From Symbiodinium sp. CCMP2592 (taxonomy: Eukaryota; Sar; Dinophyceae; Suessiales; Symbiodiniaceae), in contig CAJNDT010005870.1 in NCBI GenBank assembly GCA_905221615.1, positions 75,001 through 139,000 of the forward strand: 64,000 nt of DNA. The letters run 5' to 3'. The number at the start of each line of letters is the position of its first letter. The first letter of the stretch is position 1. Of the stretch, positions 1-10,000 are shown in pieces. Made by a program: the position numbers and the translations under genes. The notes below the pieces were generated by a model. The model had not been told where the DNA came from. It worked only from the letters and a program-made list of their open reading frames with translations, and made no database searches.

Positions 1-513
1 TATGAAAGGGTTGTAGGGATTAAGATTACGTTTATGGTAGGGTATTCACCACTCGGACAATCCAGCGTTGGGTTTTTGGGGTTTAGGGTTGCTGCGTTTC
101 AGGTTTGGCATATTAGGCGGTACAGGGCTTTAGTTCGCGGTCTTAGGGCGTTAAAGGTTTGGGGTTTAGGCTTTTGCATTGGGTTTGGTGTGATTTAGGG
201 CCAGTGTAGAGATTTATAAATTTCAGGATTGAAGATGTCAGGGCTTCGGGGTTTTAGGACTTTAGGTGCTGGGTTGTTCATTGTAATTGGTTTTATAACA
301 TTTAATATTTAATAGTCCCAATCACTAAGTTCCACAGAAGTCCTGAGGCTGGGGTTCAAAAATGGAAGAAGGCCCAAACCGTCGCTCACAAGTTGCAGGA
401 ATTGGTTGTGATTTAATTTACCAACCTCATAAAGCTTTAAGGCAATACGTGAGTGATTGTTCTCGTATCATAGCCTATAGCCCACAAGAGGGTTCAGTGT
501 TCTACCGCAGGAA
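1..513. other. non-coding, intron-like stretch with TTTAGGG-like tracts
   Basis: No convincing coding frame is seen. The stretch is rich in short degenerate variants of TTTAGGG (for example around 75-90, 160-175 and 195-205), of the kind repeated in putative introns across the window. It probably precedes or lies within gene A. Confidence 0.45.
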
Positions 514-693
514 AGGTCAAGAGTTCTGCGAGAAGTGGATGAGCGAGCATTGCCACTTCTTGATGCTCCCAGAGTCCAAGAGCCTTCAGGGTGGCAGCAT
601 CCTCCCCGACATCTTGAAGTTCATGGAGCAGTTCCGGAGCATTGCTGGCAGGATGTATCGATACAGCAAGACTGCGAGTATGTGTGTGCGTTG
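514..693 (+). CDS. gene A, putative internal exon (unknown function)
   Basis: An open frame encodes about 60 residues with normal amino-acid complexity, including the segments EKWMSEHCHFLMLPESKS and LKFMEQFRSIAGRMYRYS. It starts after a CAG and ends just before GTAAGT near 694, a canonical donor. This is the first recognisable piece of a long plus-strand gene that seems to continue to a stop at 15726. No domain was recognised. The true 5' end may lie outside the window. Confidence 0.5.
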
Positions 694-873
694 GTAAGTT
701 GCGACTCATTGATTTTGCTCGTGCTTCAGGGTTCAGGGTTGTGGTGACGGTGTAGTTAAACAATTATGGTTAGTTGGTCGGTTGGTTGGTTGCTTGACTG
801 GTTGGTTTGTTGTTCCTGGTTGCTTAGCTACATAGATAGTTCGCCTACTTAGTGAGGTATCTAGTTTTTCCAG

Positions 874-1371
874 TTTGTGAGTGCGTGGTTGAGCGAAAGA
901 AGTCGAGGTATGTGATCGTCTGCTGCGACTTCACTCTCATGCCCGCCAACTCTTTGTATGTCCAGGAGGTGATAGCCGTGCTTGCCGCGTTGCTTTCGAA
1001 TTCCTCGAGCAACATCAGGCACATTCAGATGCCCCAGCACCACAAGGCGCTGCAGGGTGTAACGCTCGTGAAGCACCGGAGAACGCTCGAAGATCTCCTT
1101 ATCAAGGCAAAGGTTTCGCTTGAGAGGCCGGTTGTGATGCTTTACGAAAGGCCTCCGACAGGGAACACCAGTGACCAACGCCCGCTAACTCAGAACTGCC
1201 ATGCGGCAGCGATGGCTTCCTTCGGAGCTACGCCGTGGACAAGCAAGAGCAAAGCCGTTCTGGACGGTCGGCTGGGGCCGTTTGCCCTGTTGAAGGTCTC
1301 GGACTTTGTGGGGTACGACGAAGTCTCGAAGCCAAGCCCTTCGAGCAGGGTTGAGCAGTCGCTCGGACCAA
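874..1371 (+). CDS. gene A, large exon with module shared with gene C
   Basis: A long open frame of about 166 codons follows a TTTTTCCAG acceptor and is protein-like throughout. A hydrophobic strand-like segment (YVIVCCDFT) is followed by a helix-rich stretch, an RRTLEDL segment and a P-P-T-G-N-T-S loop. The same order (VLLVDFTKSG, RRIEDKADTKG, P-P-S-N-K-N) is read from gene C at 27114-27548, so the two genes appear to share a module. The family is not recognised. The frame meets a stop just after 1371. Confidence 0.55.
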
Positions 1372-1630
1372 ACTAACAGTTAACAGTGAGTCGGTTTGGG
1401 GTTCGGCAGGTATTACTTTCGGATCCAGTGACAAGAGCTCAGTATGAGGGAGTGGCTTTCTGAGTGAGTATTGCGTTGGTTGCTCAGGTGCTTGCCGGCT
1501 TGGAAGTTCCTTCACTTAGTTTGTTGGTCAGTCAGTGAGCGACATTAAAGGCGCTTAGAGTTAGTTAGTTGTTCGGCCGTCGGGAGTCCTTAGATTATGT
1601 GTTGCTGCTGTTGAAAGCTTTCAATTTCAG

Positions 1631-1895
1631 GGTGAAGCCCAGGCTTTCCGGTGCCCTTCCCGACCTCGGAAATCATCGGCCTCCCCCGTTGTCCGATATT
1701 CAATGTGACTGTGAAGGGTCTGTGAAGGGTTCTGCTTCAGACAAGCGAGGAGGATTGAGGACACCACTTGTTAATTGACAAAGGTCAATGCAGATTCCGA
1801 CGAGCGGCAGAGCAAATCCATTGTCCTGGGCATGCAATCCACTTGCGTGTTGTCGCACGGTCTGTCGAACTCAGGCATCAGGAGGATTTTGCTGG
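1631..1895 (+). CDS. gene A, possible short exons (weak)
   Basis: Two short open pieces may be exons. One starts after TTTCAG at 1630 (FRVKPRLSGALPDLG...). The other spans roughly 1783-1890 and reads NADSDERQSKSIVLGMQSTC. Both look more protein-like than the other frames but are too short for certainty. Splice sites could not be fixed. Confidence 0.25.
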
Positions 1896-2421
1896 CTGTG
1901 CGGATTCATACTCGGTTCATGTCTTGTTGCTTTGCCGCGTCCGGGTAGCAATGGGCAAGGTAGCACATTGGAAGTCTGTTGTATGGGTCGCTGCTGTGCC
2001 GTACCACGTTTGTTTGGCTCTGACGCGTCTTGCGAGTGCCGAAAGGACAATGTATGACTAGAGGTAATTTCCATTTAAAGACTGTCTGCCCTATGGCTGT
2101 TTAGTCTTCCATCAAGGCATGCGACTATCCGGGCGAGGGGGTTTGAAGTTGGTGTCCAGGGAATGAATTGATTGGTAGACATCAGGGTTTGGCGTAGGTT
2201 TACTTTAGACTTTAGACTTTATAGCGTTAAGGAGAGTCACAGAATCCCCGAAGTAATCATGCACCCCCGACAAAAGTCGAAACCATGTGCTGCCATCTAA
2301 GTCCTGCATGTTTGTTGCCAGCATCTATTTTGGAAGCTTTGGGTGGGGTAGCTGGCTCTGTTGGTAGAATAAGAGTTGAACCCCAAATATCACGAAGCCT
2401 GGAACCTGCGTTCGATGTAAC

Positions 2422-2442
2422 TCACACACACACACACACACA

Positions 2443-2479
<37 letters not shown>
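2422..2479. repeat. (CA)n microsatellite
   Basis: About 58 bp of nearly uninterrupted CA dinucleotide repeat with one TT interruption. It lies in a non-coding stretch (about 1900-2750) that also holds other simple repeats. Confidence 0.95.
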
Positions 2480-2482
<3 letters not shown>

Positions 2483-2572
2483 TTTTGACCCCAAGCCAAA
2501 CCCGGACCCTCGACCTCGCAATATGTGTGCGCATTATCTACATGGTTACTACATAATATGTAATTCGGTCTA

Positions 2573-2702
2573 CTATATATATATATATATATATAATATA
2601 ATATACCCCCCACACACACACATGAAGTCTCTGACTCTCTGCCTCTCTCTTTCTCTCTCTCCCTCTTGAAAGACTCTGCTCTTTGTTTTCGTTTCTCTCT
2701 CT
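2573..2702. repeat. (TA)n, (CA)n and (CT)n simple repeats
   Basis: An AT run (2573-2605) is followed by a short CA run and a CT-rich pyrimidine tract to about 2702. A pyrimidine tract just ahead of the exon ending at 2849 would suit a splice acceptor region of gene A. Confidence 0.85.
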
Positions 2703-2759
2703 GACGCTGAGTGTTGTAGAGTGTCCTGCGTGCTCCGTCTGTGCATTGTTCGTGCGGCC

Positions 2760-2849
2760 GTGCTTGTGTTGGCACTACAACTGAGGAAAGGCATCCCCGT
2801 TCACACGGGCACCCTTGATGGTTACATGGACGGGATGGACCTGAAAGAG
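2760..2849 (+). CDS. gene A exon, 5' half, interrupted by the retroelement
   Basis: The open frame reads RKGIPVHTGTLDGYMDGM followed by a few more codons, then meets the retroelement boundary at 2850. Joining 2849 to the sequence after 11596 keeps the same frame open (next residues are acidic, then RLICVDLLPNR). This suggests that one exon was split by the insertion. The exon start is uncertain; an AG at about 2785 is one option. Confidence 0.5.
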
Positions 2850-3085
2850 GACGCAACTCCGCGAACAGCGGATGAAGCTTTATTTTCCCCTGTGTCAAAA
2901 ATTTTGGTTTGTCAAACAAACTCGAAATTTAGGGCGTGATCTTTTGTTGAAGTTCTCTTAACCCATGACATGACAGTTCATGTTTGAGGAATCTCCATGA
3001 ATCTTTACCATGCCGTCAGTTGGCTCCACAGGGTGGTGGGAGGGTAAGAAAAAATTTCCGGCATAAGTCCGGAAAAAAGTTTTGT
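2850..3085 (+). repeat. split direct repeat A1 (left end of retrotransposon)
   Basis: 236 bp matching 11022-11257 with one difference near 2923 (CTCGAAA here, CTCAAAA in A2). It defines the left boundary of the element: upstream flanks of the two copies are unrelated beyond the shared GA. It probably contains the promoter of the downstream ORFs. Confidence 0.95.
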
Positions 3086-3182
3086 GTCGAACGGGGACCC
3101 CGAGGCGTAACAGGTTCGACTTTCAACCTGGCCCTTTTCGACGTTGCCTCTAGGGCTCCGTGCACGCCTCCTTAGGAGGCAG

Positions 3183-5465
3183 ATGGAAGCAGCTCCTGAC
3201 TTCTCTCCTGTGGCTTCAGAGCTACGGGGGCAGGGTCAGGAAGCCCCAGGTGTTGAAGAGTCTGATGCGTGCACCGGCAAGCCGCTGCCTGCTGAAAGTG
3301 AGTTGGGGTTTGATAAGCATCTTGAGCGTCTTTGCGAGGAGCTTGAGGAGGCAGGGACAGGGCGGCCTTTGCCTTCACATCTTGATGCTTTCGTGCCTTC
3401 AGAAATAGATAGTGAGCAGCGAGAAGCTTGTGTGCGCGATCGAGAGTCTGCAAGGGAAGTGGTCAATTGTGCTGACAGCAGCTTGCTTAACGATGCTTTG
3501 GGGGATTCCGTGCTTGCTCTGGGAAGGAGTGTAGTAGACATTCCTTTGCCTTGGGAGCAGGAGAGCATGAGTTTGGTCTTTGGAGAAGATGATTCAGTAA
3601 CAAAGCTTTTGGCAGGTCTCCCGAAGCACATACCAGTGCCTGCTGTGTCCAGCTCCAGTATCCAGCCTTCAGACCTTGTTGCCGAGCCACCGGCAAAGCG
3701 TGCGCGACAGATGCCTGAGAGTGGGGAGTGTTTCAGGGTTGCTATTTCTTCAAGGGCCTACGACAGTTACGAGGAAAAGGAGGAGGCTCAATGGCGACGT
3801 GCTCTTGAGAAGTGGCTGGTCATTCTTACTGAGTGCCCTGGTTCGTCATATATCGGAGAAACGGTTGCCATCCAAAAAACTGATGACGCAATTGAAACTT
3901 TGCGTGAACTCTTTGGGCGAAAGAGTGGCAGTACAGTCATGAAAAGGGGATCGGCCCTCATGGGATACCTCTCATGGGGGCGAAAGGAATGCAGGGGCAG
4001 TGACCTTTTCCCTTTCAAGTCCTCGCATCTGGATGGATACTTGAAGCAGCTGAAGAGAGAGAAGCGGCCAGCCGGGGCTTTCACCAGTTTCCAGGAGTGT
4101 GTGAATTTTGCAATACATGTGGTCGGCATTGCTGTCGATGAGTCCGTCATAGGACCAAAGCAAAGCACTGTGTGGAGCCATTGGAGTAAAGGTCTTATTG
4201 GTCAGGCACAGTTGACCAAGGCAGAGCGGAAGCAGGCCACAGTCCTGCTTGTGGCATATGTTGCAGCCCTGGAACGTTTGCTTGAAGATGAATCGGTCAA
4301 TAGCTTTGATCGTTATGCCTGCGGTGCCATCTTGTTTGGGATCTTTTCCAGGAGCCGAGTTTCGGATTTGCGAAAGACTTTCGGTTGGTTCCTTGACTTC
4401 AGTGAACTTGTAAGCGGAGGCGAAGGTTTCATTGAGTGCAAGACCCGAGATCACAAGACGGCCAATGCTGTGGCGCATACAGGCTTCAGCATGCCTTTGG
4501 TGGCGCCCGCGCGGGGTGTTACATCTTCGGCTTGGGCTGTGACATGGGCCAAGGTTGCAGATGAGGTAGGTTTGGGTTTTAGTTCCACCCGAGTAGGACC
4601 CGTGCTACCTGCGCCTGATCAGAAGGGGGGCTGGACTCGACGATGCGTCGATTCAGGAGAGGTCACCAAGTGGATGCGTGCGTTACTTGACAAGGCCGGG
4701 TGTGATGTGCCTGAGTCGTCGACTTCGCATGCCATCAAGGGGACTTCTTTGAGCTGGTGCTCTAAGTTTGGAATGGATAAGCATACCCGCCTGCGATTAG
4801 GACACCACAGCAGTGGCGACGGATCCTTGGATGCTTATGGGCGCGACAACCTTGCGCCAGCCCTCTTGAAATACACCGAAATGTTAGGAAGCATCAGGCG
4901 AGGTGTGTTCATGCCTGACTTGAGCAGATCGGGACGGTTCGCCGATCGTCCGATTGTTAAAGTCGAAGTATCAGAAGACGAAACTGCATCACCGATCGTG
5001 CCTGTGAGTGCGGCTTCTGATGAGGAGAGATCGTTAGGCAGGACCACTGAGTCGTTCGAGAAGGTCGATGCTGTTGCCAATCCTTCAGGGGTCTCTGCAG
5101 CTTGCGGAGAACAGGACTGCGAGAGTGAATCGAGCGACAGCTCCAGTGAGTCGGAGCCTGAGTCCGGAGATGAATGGGTCAAGGGCGAGGACTTCCGACA
5201 TCCAGCGAGCAAGCCTAGCACCTGGAGGCCTGAGGCCACCATGTACAAACATTCTAGGACTGGTGTTGTGCATCTCATGAGTGCTGGGAGTTCAGATGGG
5301 CTTTTTGTTTGTGGGAGGGCCCTCACCAATGATCATGTAGAAGTCAGTGGTGTGCCTTTCCTTGAGTTGCGGAAGTGCAAGCAGTGCGATTCGGGTCGTC
5401 CTGTTAGAGATGTTGGCAGCTTGAATGTCGCGCTGCAGCAGATCATGAACTGTAGAGAGAAGTGA
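3183..5465 (+). CDS. tyrosine recombinase of the retrotransposon
   Basis: The 760-residue protein should catalyse integration of the circular cDNA by strand exchange. Tyrosine-recombinase residues are visible in order: R392 in the SRVSDLR box, H516 and K519 in HAIKGT (an HxxK variant of the usual HxxR), H541/H542 in LGHH, and the likely nucleophile Y552 in DAYGRD. The N-terminal half is acidic and probably binds DNA or is regulatory. The C-terminal 200 residues hold an acidic Ser/Glu-rich linker and a final Cys-rich stretch (VCGRAL...KCKQC) that may bind zinc. The first ATG is at 3183; the frame is open from about 3144 without an earlier ATG. It is the first ORF after A1, 286 bp ahead of the Gag-like ORF. 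Lys in place of Arg in HxxR is found in some recombinases and need not inactivate it. Confidence 0.85.
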   Translation: MEAAPDFSPVASELRGQGQEAPGVEESDACTGKPLPAESELGFDKHLERLCEELEEAGTGRPLPSHLDAFVPSEIDSEQREACVRDRESAREVVNCADSSLLNDALGDSVLALGRSVVDIPLPWEQESMSLVFGEDDSVTKLLAGLPKHIPVPAVSSSSIQPSDLVAEPPAKRARQMPESGECFRVAISSRAYDSYEEKEEAQWRRALEKWLVILTECPGSSYIGETVAIQKTDDAIETLRELFGRKSGSTVMKRGSALMGYLSWGRKECRGSDLFPFKSSHLDGYLKQLKREKRPAGAFTSFQECVNFAIHVVGIAVDESVIGPKQSTVWSHWSKGLIGQAQLTKAERKQATVLLVAYVAALERLLEDESVNSFDRYACGAILFGIFSRSRVSDLRKTFGWFLDFSELVSGGEGFIECKTRDHKTANAVAHTGFSMPLVAPARGVTSSAWAVTWAKVADEVGLGFSSTRVGPVLPAPDQKGGWTRRCVDSGEVTKWMRALLDKAGCDVPESSTSHAIKGTSLSWCSKFGMDKHTRLRLGHHSSGDGSLDAYGRDNLAPALLKYTEMLGSIRRGVFMPDLSRSGRFADRPIVKVEVSEDETASPIVPVSAASDEERSLGRTTESFEKVDAVANPSGVSAACGEQDCESESSDSSSESEPESGDEWVKGEDFRHPASKPSTWRPEATMYKHSRTGVVHLMSAGSSDGLFVCGRALTNDHVEVSGVPFLELRKCKQCDSGRPVRDVGSLNVALQQIMNCREK

Positions 5466-5751
5466 TCGAGTTTGTCCACGTGGGGCAAAAGAAAGCGAAG
5501 TGCGCTTGAAGAGCAGATGAAGTTCATCTGGCAGTCAAGTCCGGTTGCGAGTGCAAGTTTCTGAGGAGCTATGTTATGCTCGAAGTTTTGCTCAAGTGGA
5601 GACCATTGGTGAACAGGCATGAGTGTGCTTTTCGAATGAGTAGAGACATGACGGAGACACATGTTAGGAGCGAGTTGTGAACTGACATGTGACTTCATGT
5701 TTTGACATAACTTGTGCTCGGTAGTCTGTGCTGGTGACTTGGTGAGGGATC

Positions 5752-6960
5752 ATGGGCTCGTTAACGGAATCTACAGCGGCCTTCGCATCAAGGGCTAAAG
5801 AGATTGGCTTGACTCAAGCCAATGTGGCCACGATGACGGGGACCGGAGTGGATACGCTTTCCAAATTAGCTTTTGCAACAGTTCCGCCGGGCCAGTCACC
5901 GAGCGACGATCAGGTACAGCGGCTCTTCGGGGCAACGCCCATCACGGCAGGGACGATGGCTGCAGCAAAGCGCTTGATCTTTGAGGCCCATACCCTCGTA
6001 GTCCAAGAGTTAAAAACTCGGGTTCAGAGGGGGGATTCTGGAGCACCTTCGACGCTTGCCACAGCAGAGAGGGAAGAGCGCATCACAGAGCAGCGTGCAA
6101 GGATCACAGGCCTTTTGCATCGTGGAGTCGAAGAGCCTAGCCATGCCTCTTACGACTTGGTGTACGCCATGTTGTCCGCGGATTCCTTGACGTACTTAGG
6201 GCCAGACAGGTTTCCGACCCGACAGTCCGAACTTCAGGGTAAGAAGCCCGGGAAGGAGCTCACCATCGACGGGAACAGTGTGACGGTGAGAGACAAGGTG
6301 CCTCATCAAACCTGCACGACAGGGACCGAGCTTGAGCTTACGCAGGCTCTGAGGCGGCGAGCCTTAGCATTTGATTTAGTCAAGTGCGCCAGTTATGACA
6401 CCATGAATCGGTATCACTCGTCGTTGATCCATCGACTGCAGGAGTTGCCACCGCCTACTTACGTAAAGATTTCGGTGGCACAAGTGCTTAGGGCAGACAG
6501 GGCAGCTTTCACTCGCATTGCCGAAAGCCTACCCTCGATCAAGCGTCAGCCTGATGGGGCTTTGCCTCTGGATCGAGCCCTTGAGAACATTCTTCAGGAT
6601 CCCAGCATCAGCTTCCACTTGTTGCCGTTGAAAGGTGGCGAAACCGATGATAACAAGCGGAAGTGGACAGATGATGCCAAAAAGACCGATGATTCGACCA
6701 AGTGGAAAAAGAATGGCAAGGGCAAAGGAAAGGGCAAAGGCAAGGATCAGCCAGGAGTCAAAGGAGCCAAATTCATCAAAATGCCGAAGCAGCTGGTCGG
6801 CAAAGCCAGCGAGACCAACGAAGGGAAGAGGCTGTGTTGGGCATACAACATTGATGGGTGTCCCAATGCCGCTGACGGCGAGGAGTGTCCTCGCGGCTGG
6901 CACTTGTGTTGCGAGCCAAATTGCTTCAAGGCGCATCCGTTGCCCAAGCACCGGAAGTGA
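5752..6960 (+). CDS. Gag-like nucleic-acid-binding protein with CCCH zinc finger
   Basis: The 402-residue protein starts at ATG 5752. The N-terminal 300 residues are mostly helical and of unknown fold. A Lys/Gly-rich basic stretch follows (about residues 300-330, including KGKGKGKGK). The C-terminal finger is C362-x7-C370-x8-C379-x4-H384, followed by more Cys and His. Its position upstream of Pol, basic tract and zinc finger fit a Gag that packages element RNA. It ends with TGA at 6958-6960, and the same frame then stays open into Pol. Confidence 0.75.
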   Translation: MGSLTESTAAFASRAKEIGLTQANVATMTGTGVDTLSKLAFATVPPGQSPSDDQVQRLFGATPITAGTMAAAKRLIFEAHTLVVQELKTRVQRGDSGAPSTLATAEREERITEQRARITGLLHRGVEEPSHASYDLVYAMLSADSLTYLGPDRFPTRQSELQGKKPGKELTIDGNSVTVRDKVPHQTCTTGTELELTQALRRRALAFDLVKCASYDTMNRYHSSLIHRLQELPPPTYVKISVAQVLRADRAAFTRIAESLPSIKRQPDGALPLDRALENILQDPSISFHLLPLKGGETDDNKRKWTDDAKKTDDSTKWKKNGKGKGKGKGKDQPGVKGAKFIKMPKQLVGKASETNEGKRLCWAYNIDGCPNAADGEECPRGWHLCCEPNCFKAHPLPKHRK

Positions 6961-6966
6961 CAGCCA
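6958..6966 (+). promoter_or_regulatory. possible stop-codon readthrough site between Gag-like and Pol frames
   Basis: The Gag stop is TGA followed by CAGCCA. The six bases after the stop fit the CARYYA context known to promote readthrough (best described for UAG). From 6961 to the Pol ATG at 7012 the frame is the same and has no other stop, so readthrough would give a Gag-Pol fusion. Independent initiation at 7012 is equally possible from sequence alone. Confidence 0.4.
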
Positions 6967-7011
6967 GCCGCCTCGGCTGTACCGGAGCCTGAGTCTTATC
7001 TTCAAAAAGTG

Positions 7012-10000
7012 ATGGCTAGGGTTAAGGGGGTCTCTTTAGATGAATGTCTCGTCTTGGAGGTCTCGCCGGGGTCGGGGCGATTGACTGCATGCCTCAAGCA
7101 GCGTCAGCTTGATAACAGTTTTTCCGTTGATAGAACAGCCGGCAAGTGCTGTGCACCACGAATTGTTGTTGACTTGTGTACAGAGTCGGGTCGCAAGCAG
7201 TTCCAGGAGATTTTGACCGAAGAAAATTTGATGTATGTTCATTTCTATCCGCCCAGTAATACTACAAGCCGTGCCAGATTGCGTCAATTTGCAGGAGCCC
7301 CTGCAATCCTTCGGAACGAAACCCATCCTGACGGAGTTCCAGGGTTGGGGCTAGCCGATCGTACTAGAGTGAGTGATGCCAATGCTTACCTGCGTGCTGT
7401 GGCTGCAGCTTGCAAAACATGTCACGAACGCGGAGTCCTTTTCAGTATCTGCAACCCAGAGTCAAGTTTTATGTGGGCTACCAAGCCTTTGCGACTTTTG
7501 CTTCAGGAAGTTCCTCTCTTCACAACGCACTTTCACCTTTGCAGCTTCGAATCGCCCTTCAAGAAGGCCATGCGGATGCTGCACTCACTACCAAAATTCT
7601 TGGAGTTGCATCGTCCATGCGCCGGTGGACATGTACATAAGTTTTGGTCTAAGGGTGTGGGCTGCAAGTTCGACCGTGATTTGGATTTTCCTTGGGGTTT
7701 GTGCAAGGCAATGTCACAGCTTCTGCAAGATCAACTACTTGACATGGGGGCCAAGCCTCTGCCTACTGACTTAAGTCAGACAACAGCCACAGTTGCAGCG
7801 GCCAGAGCTGTTGCTGGGTGGCAGAGCAACAAGCGTGTCCTTCCTCTGGTTCCGGAGTTCAAGCATGTTGTGAATGTTCGTGGCAGCTTCCCTGCTGCGT
7901 CTATGCAAGGTCTTCAAGTAGGCTGCAAACTCCCTGCATCGTGGGAGGTACCTGCATCTGCAAATGTTGACCCGTGCTTTGTGTCGTCGGTGCCACAAGG
8001 TTCCAAAATCCTTCGCATCCTCACGGTGCCGGGGGAAATGTCAGAGGATGCTCCGGACAACTTGAGTGCAGCTCAGGCTGGCCGCGTATTGCCGAGCCTT
8101 TCTGCTCCGCCCGAAGATGCTCACCCAGCTGAGAAGCTTGCTTGCATCATGTTGCAGTGGAACACTCGCTTCAGCCAAGAGGAGATGCGAACTCTTCTGG
8201 ACATGTTGCCGCAAAAACATCAGACCAGAGCCAGGGGGAGCTGTGACGAACAGTCCAATCAGTTTCTGTGTGGAGCCTATGCTCATGGGCCCATGACGGG
8301 CTGCAAGAACTTGACACGAGATATGCCTTGGTGCACTGCCGTGCTTTGCAAGCATGTTCGTGATAACGCTCCGGGTTTTTGCTTCTCTGCCGTGGGCTAC
8401 CTGTGCAATGTGCGCGCAGAGGCCCATCGAGATTTGCATAATGAGCCAGGGACAAAAAACCTGGTCATGGCAACGCATGATTGTGCTGGCGGTGGACTGT
8501 GGCTTGAGGAGGCAGGTGGGCCTGTTGCGATGGTCGTCGATAAAACTCAGCGTGCTGGGAGGTTTCATGACTTGGCAGTTGGAAGGCCTTTTATCTTCGA
8601 ACCGAAGCGTTGGCATGCTACTCAACCGTGGCGAGGTGACAGAGGAGTGATCGTTGCATACACCCCAGTGGGAGTGACCAAACTTGCAACTGCCGACAAA
8701 GGGTTCTTAGAAAATTTGGGTTTTCCCTTAGGCCCCTCTTCTGGTTCTAGTGATGTGCCTCCCAGGGTTGCAAAAGTACAAAAAGGAAGTATCGTTTTCG
8801 GCGTGTACCATGAACCGGAGGAGTTTGTGGCGAGAGCGTTGAGCGTGCAACATCCTTGTCACTTGGAAAGCCTTTTGCCATCAGAGCTTGTTGAGGCCAT
8901 ACGGGCAAATCACTCCAAAGATGTCGCTACGCTTGGGCGCGAGCGCACCGAGATGCTCAAGAAATGGCTTGCTCGCGCTGAGGAGCTGGAAACTGCCGAA
9001 AAACAGCTCAAGGGATCTTTCAGCTCCCATCGACGTCAAGTGTTGTGCAACAAGCGGCTGCTCTTGATGAAAGAGATGCTTGACAGTGTGGGACACGAGG
9101 ACGAGGACTTGATTTCTGATCTGTCAAACGGTTTCGACTTGACCGGACCCTTGCCCCGATCTAATGCCTTTAAGAATAAGTACCGCCCGGCAGCCATGGC
9201 CGAGGAAACGCTTAGGAAAAGTGCGGGATTAGTTAGGGGTCAGGTTTTGGCTTCGGTTAAAAGTTCAGGGGACGAGATCGTGGATCGAGGTGTACTGGCA
9301 GCCACCGAGAAAGAGTTGTCCAAAGGCTTCATCGAGGGGCCGGTGTGTGCTAGTGACATCCCTGCTGATGGGACGGTCACGCATCGCTTCGGAGTGATCC
9401 AAGGAGAAACCGAGGAGGGTCCCAAAGTGAGACCGATCGACAACTACTTGAGTTCGCTGGTAAATTCGGTTGTGTCCCAAAGTGAACAAGTGCCCGTCCA
9501 CACGTTGGACGTAGTTGCTGGCATGTTGGCGATGTGGTTGCACTTGTCTCCTTTGAAGTCCTTGCGTGAGGGACTTGTGTGCAAATGTTGGGACCTCAGT
9601 GCCGCATACAAGCAACTACCGCTTAGTGACAAAAGTTTCGAAAAGGATAGCTTCTTCGTGATTTACTGCCCCCGCACTCGCAAGCATGTCATCTACAAGC
9701 AGCGGGTCATGCCCTTCGGGGCGAAAGCCTCAGTGACTGCCTTCATCCGTTGTGCATTCGGAATTTGGCGGCTGGGGGTAAAAATGTTTTCCTTGGTCTG
9801 GAGTTTTTATTTTGACGATTTTCTATCGGCTTGCAAGCCGGAGGAGCGTCGACACGTGGAGGTCGTCATCAGCACGCTTTTCAGGATTCTAGGTTGGGAT
9901 CTTTCGCTAGATAAACTTCTGCCCTATGACGTGTGCTGTAAAGTCCTTGGAATCAAGATCGACGTGGCGGAGGCTCGCCTGGGACTCTTCAAGCTGGCGA

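Noticed and set aside
3144-3182. Earlier start for the recombinase
   Set aside because: The frame is open but has no ATG before 3183; an upstream start would need a non-ATG codon.
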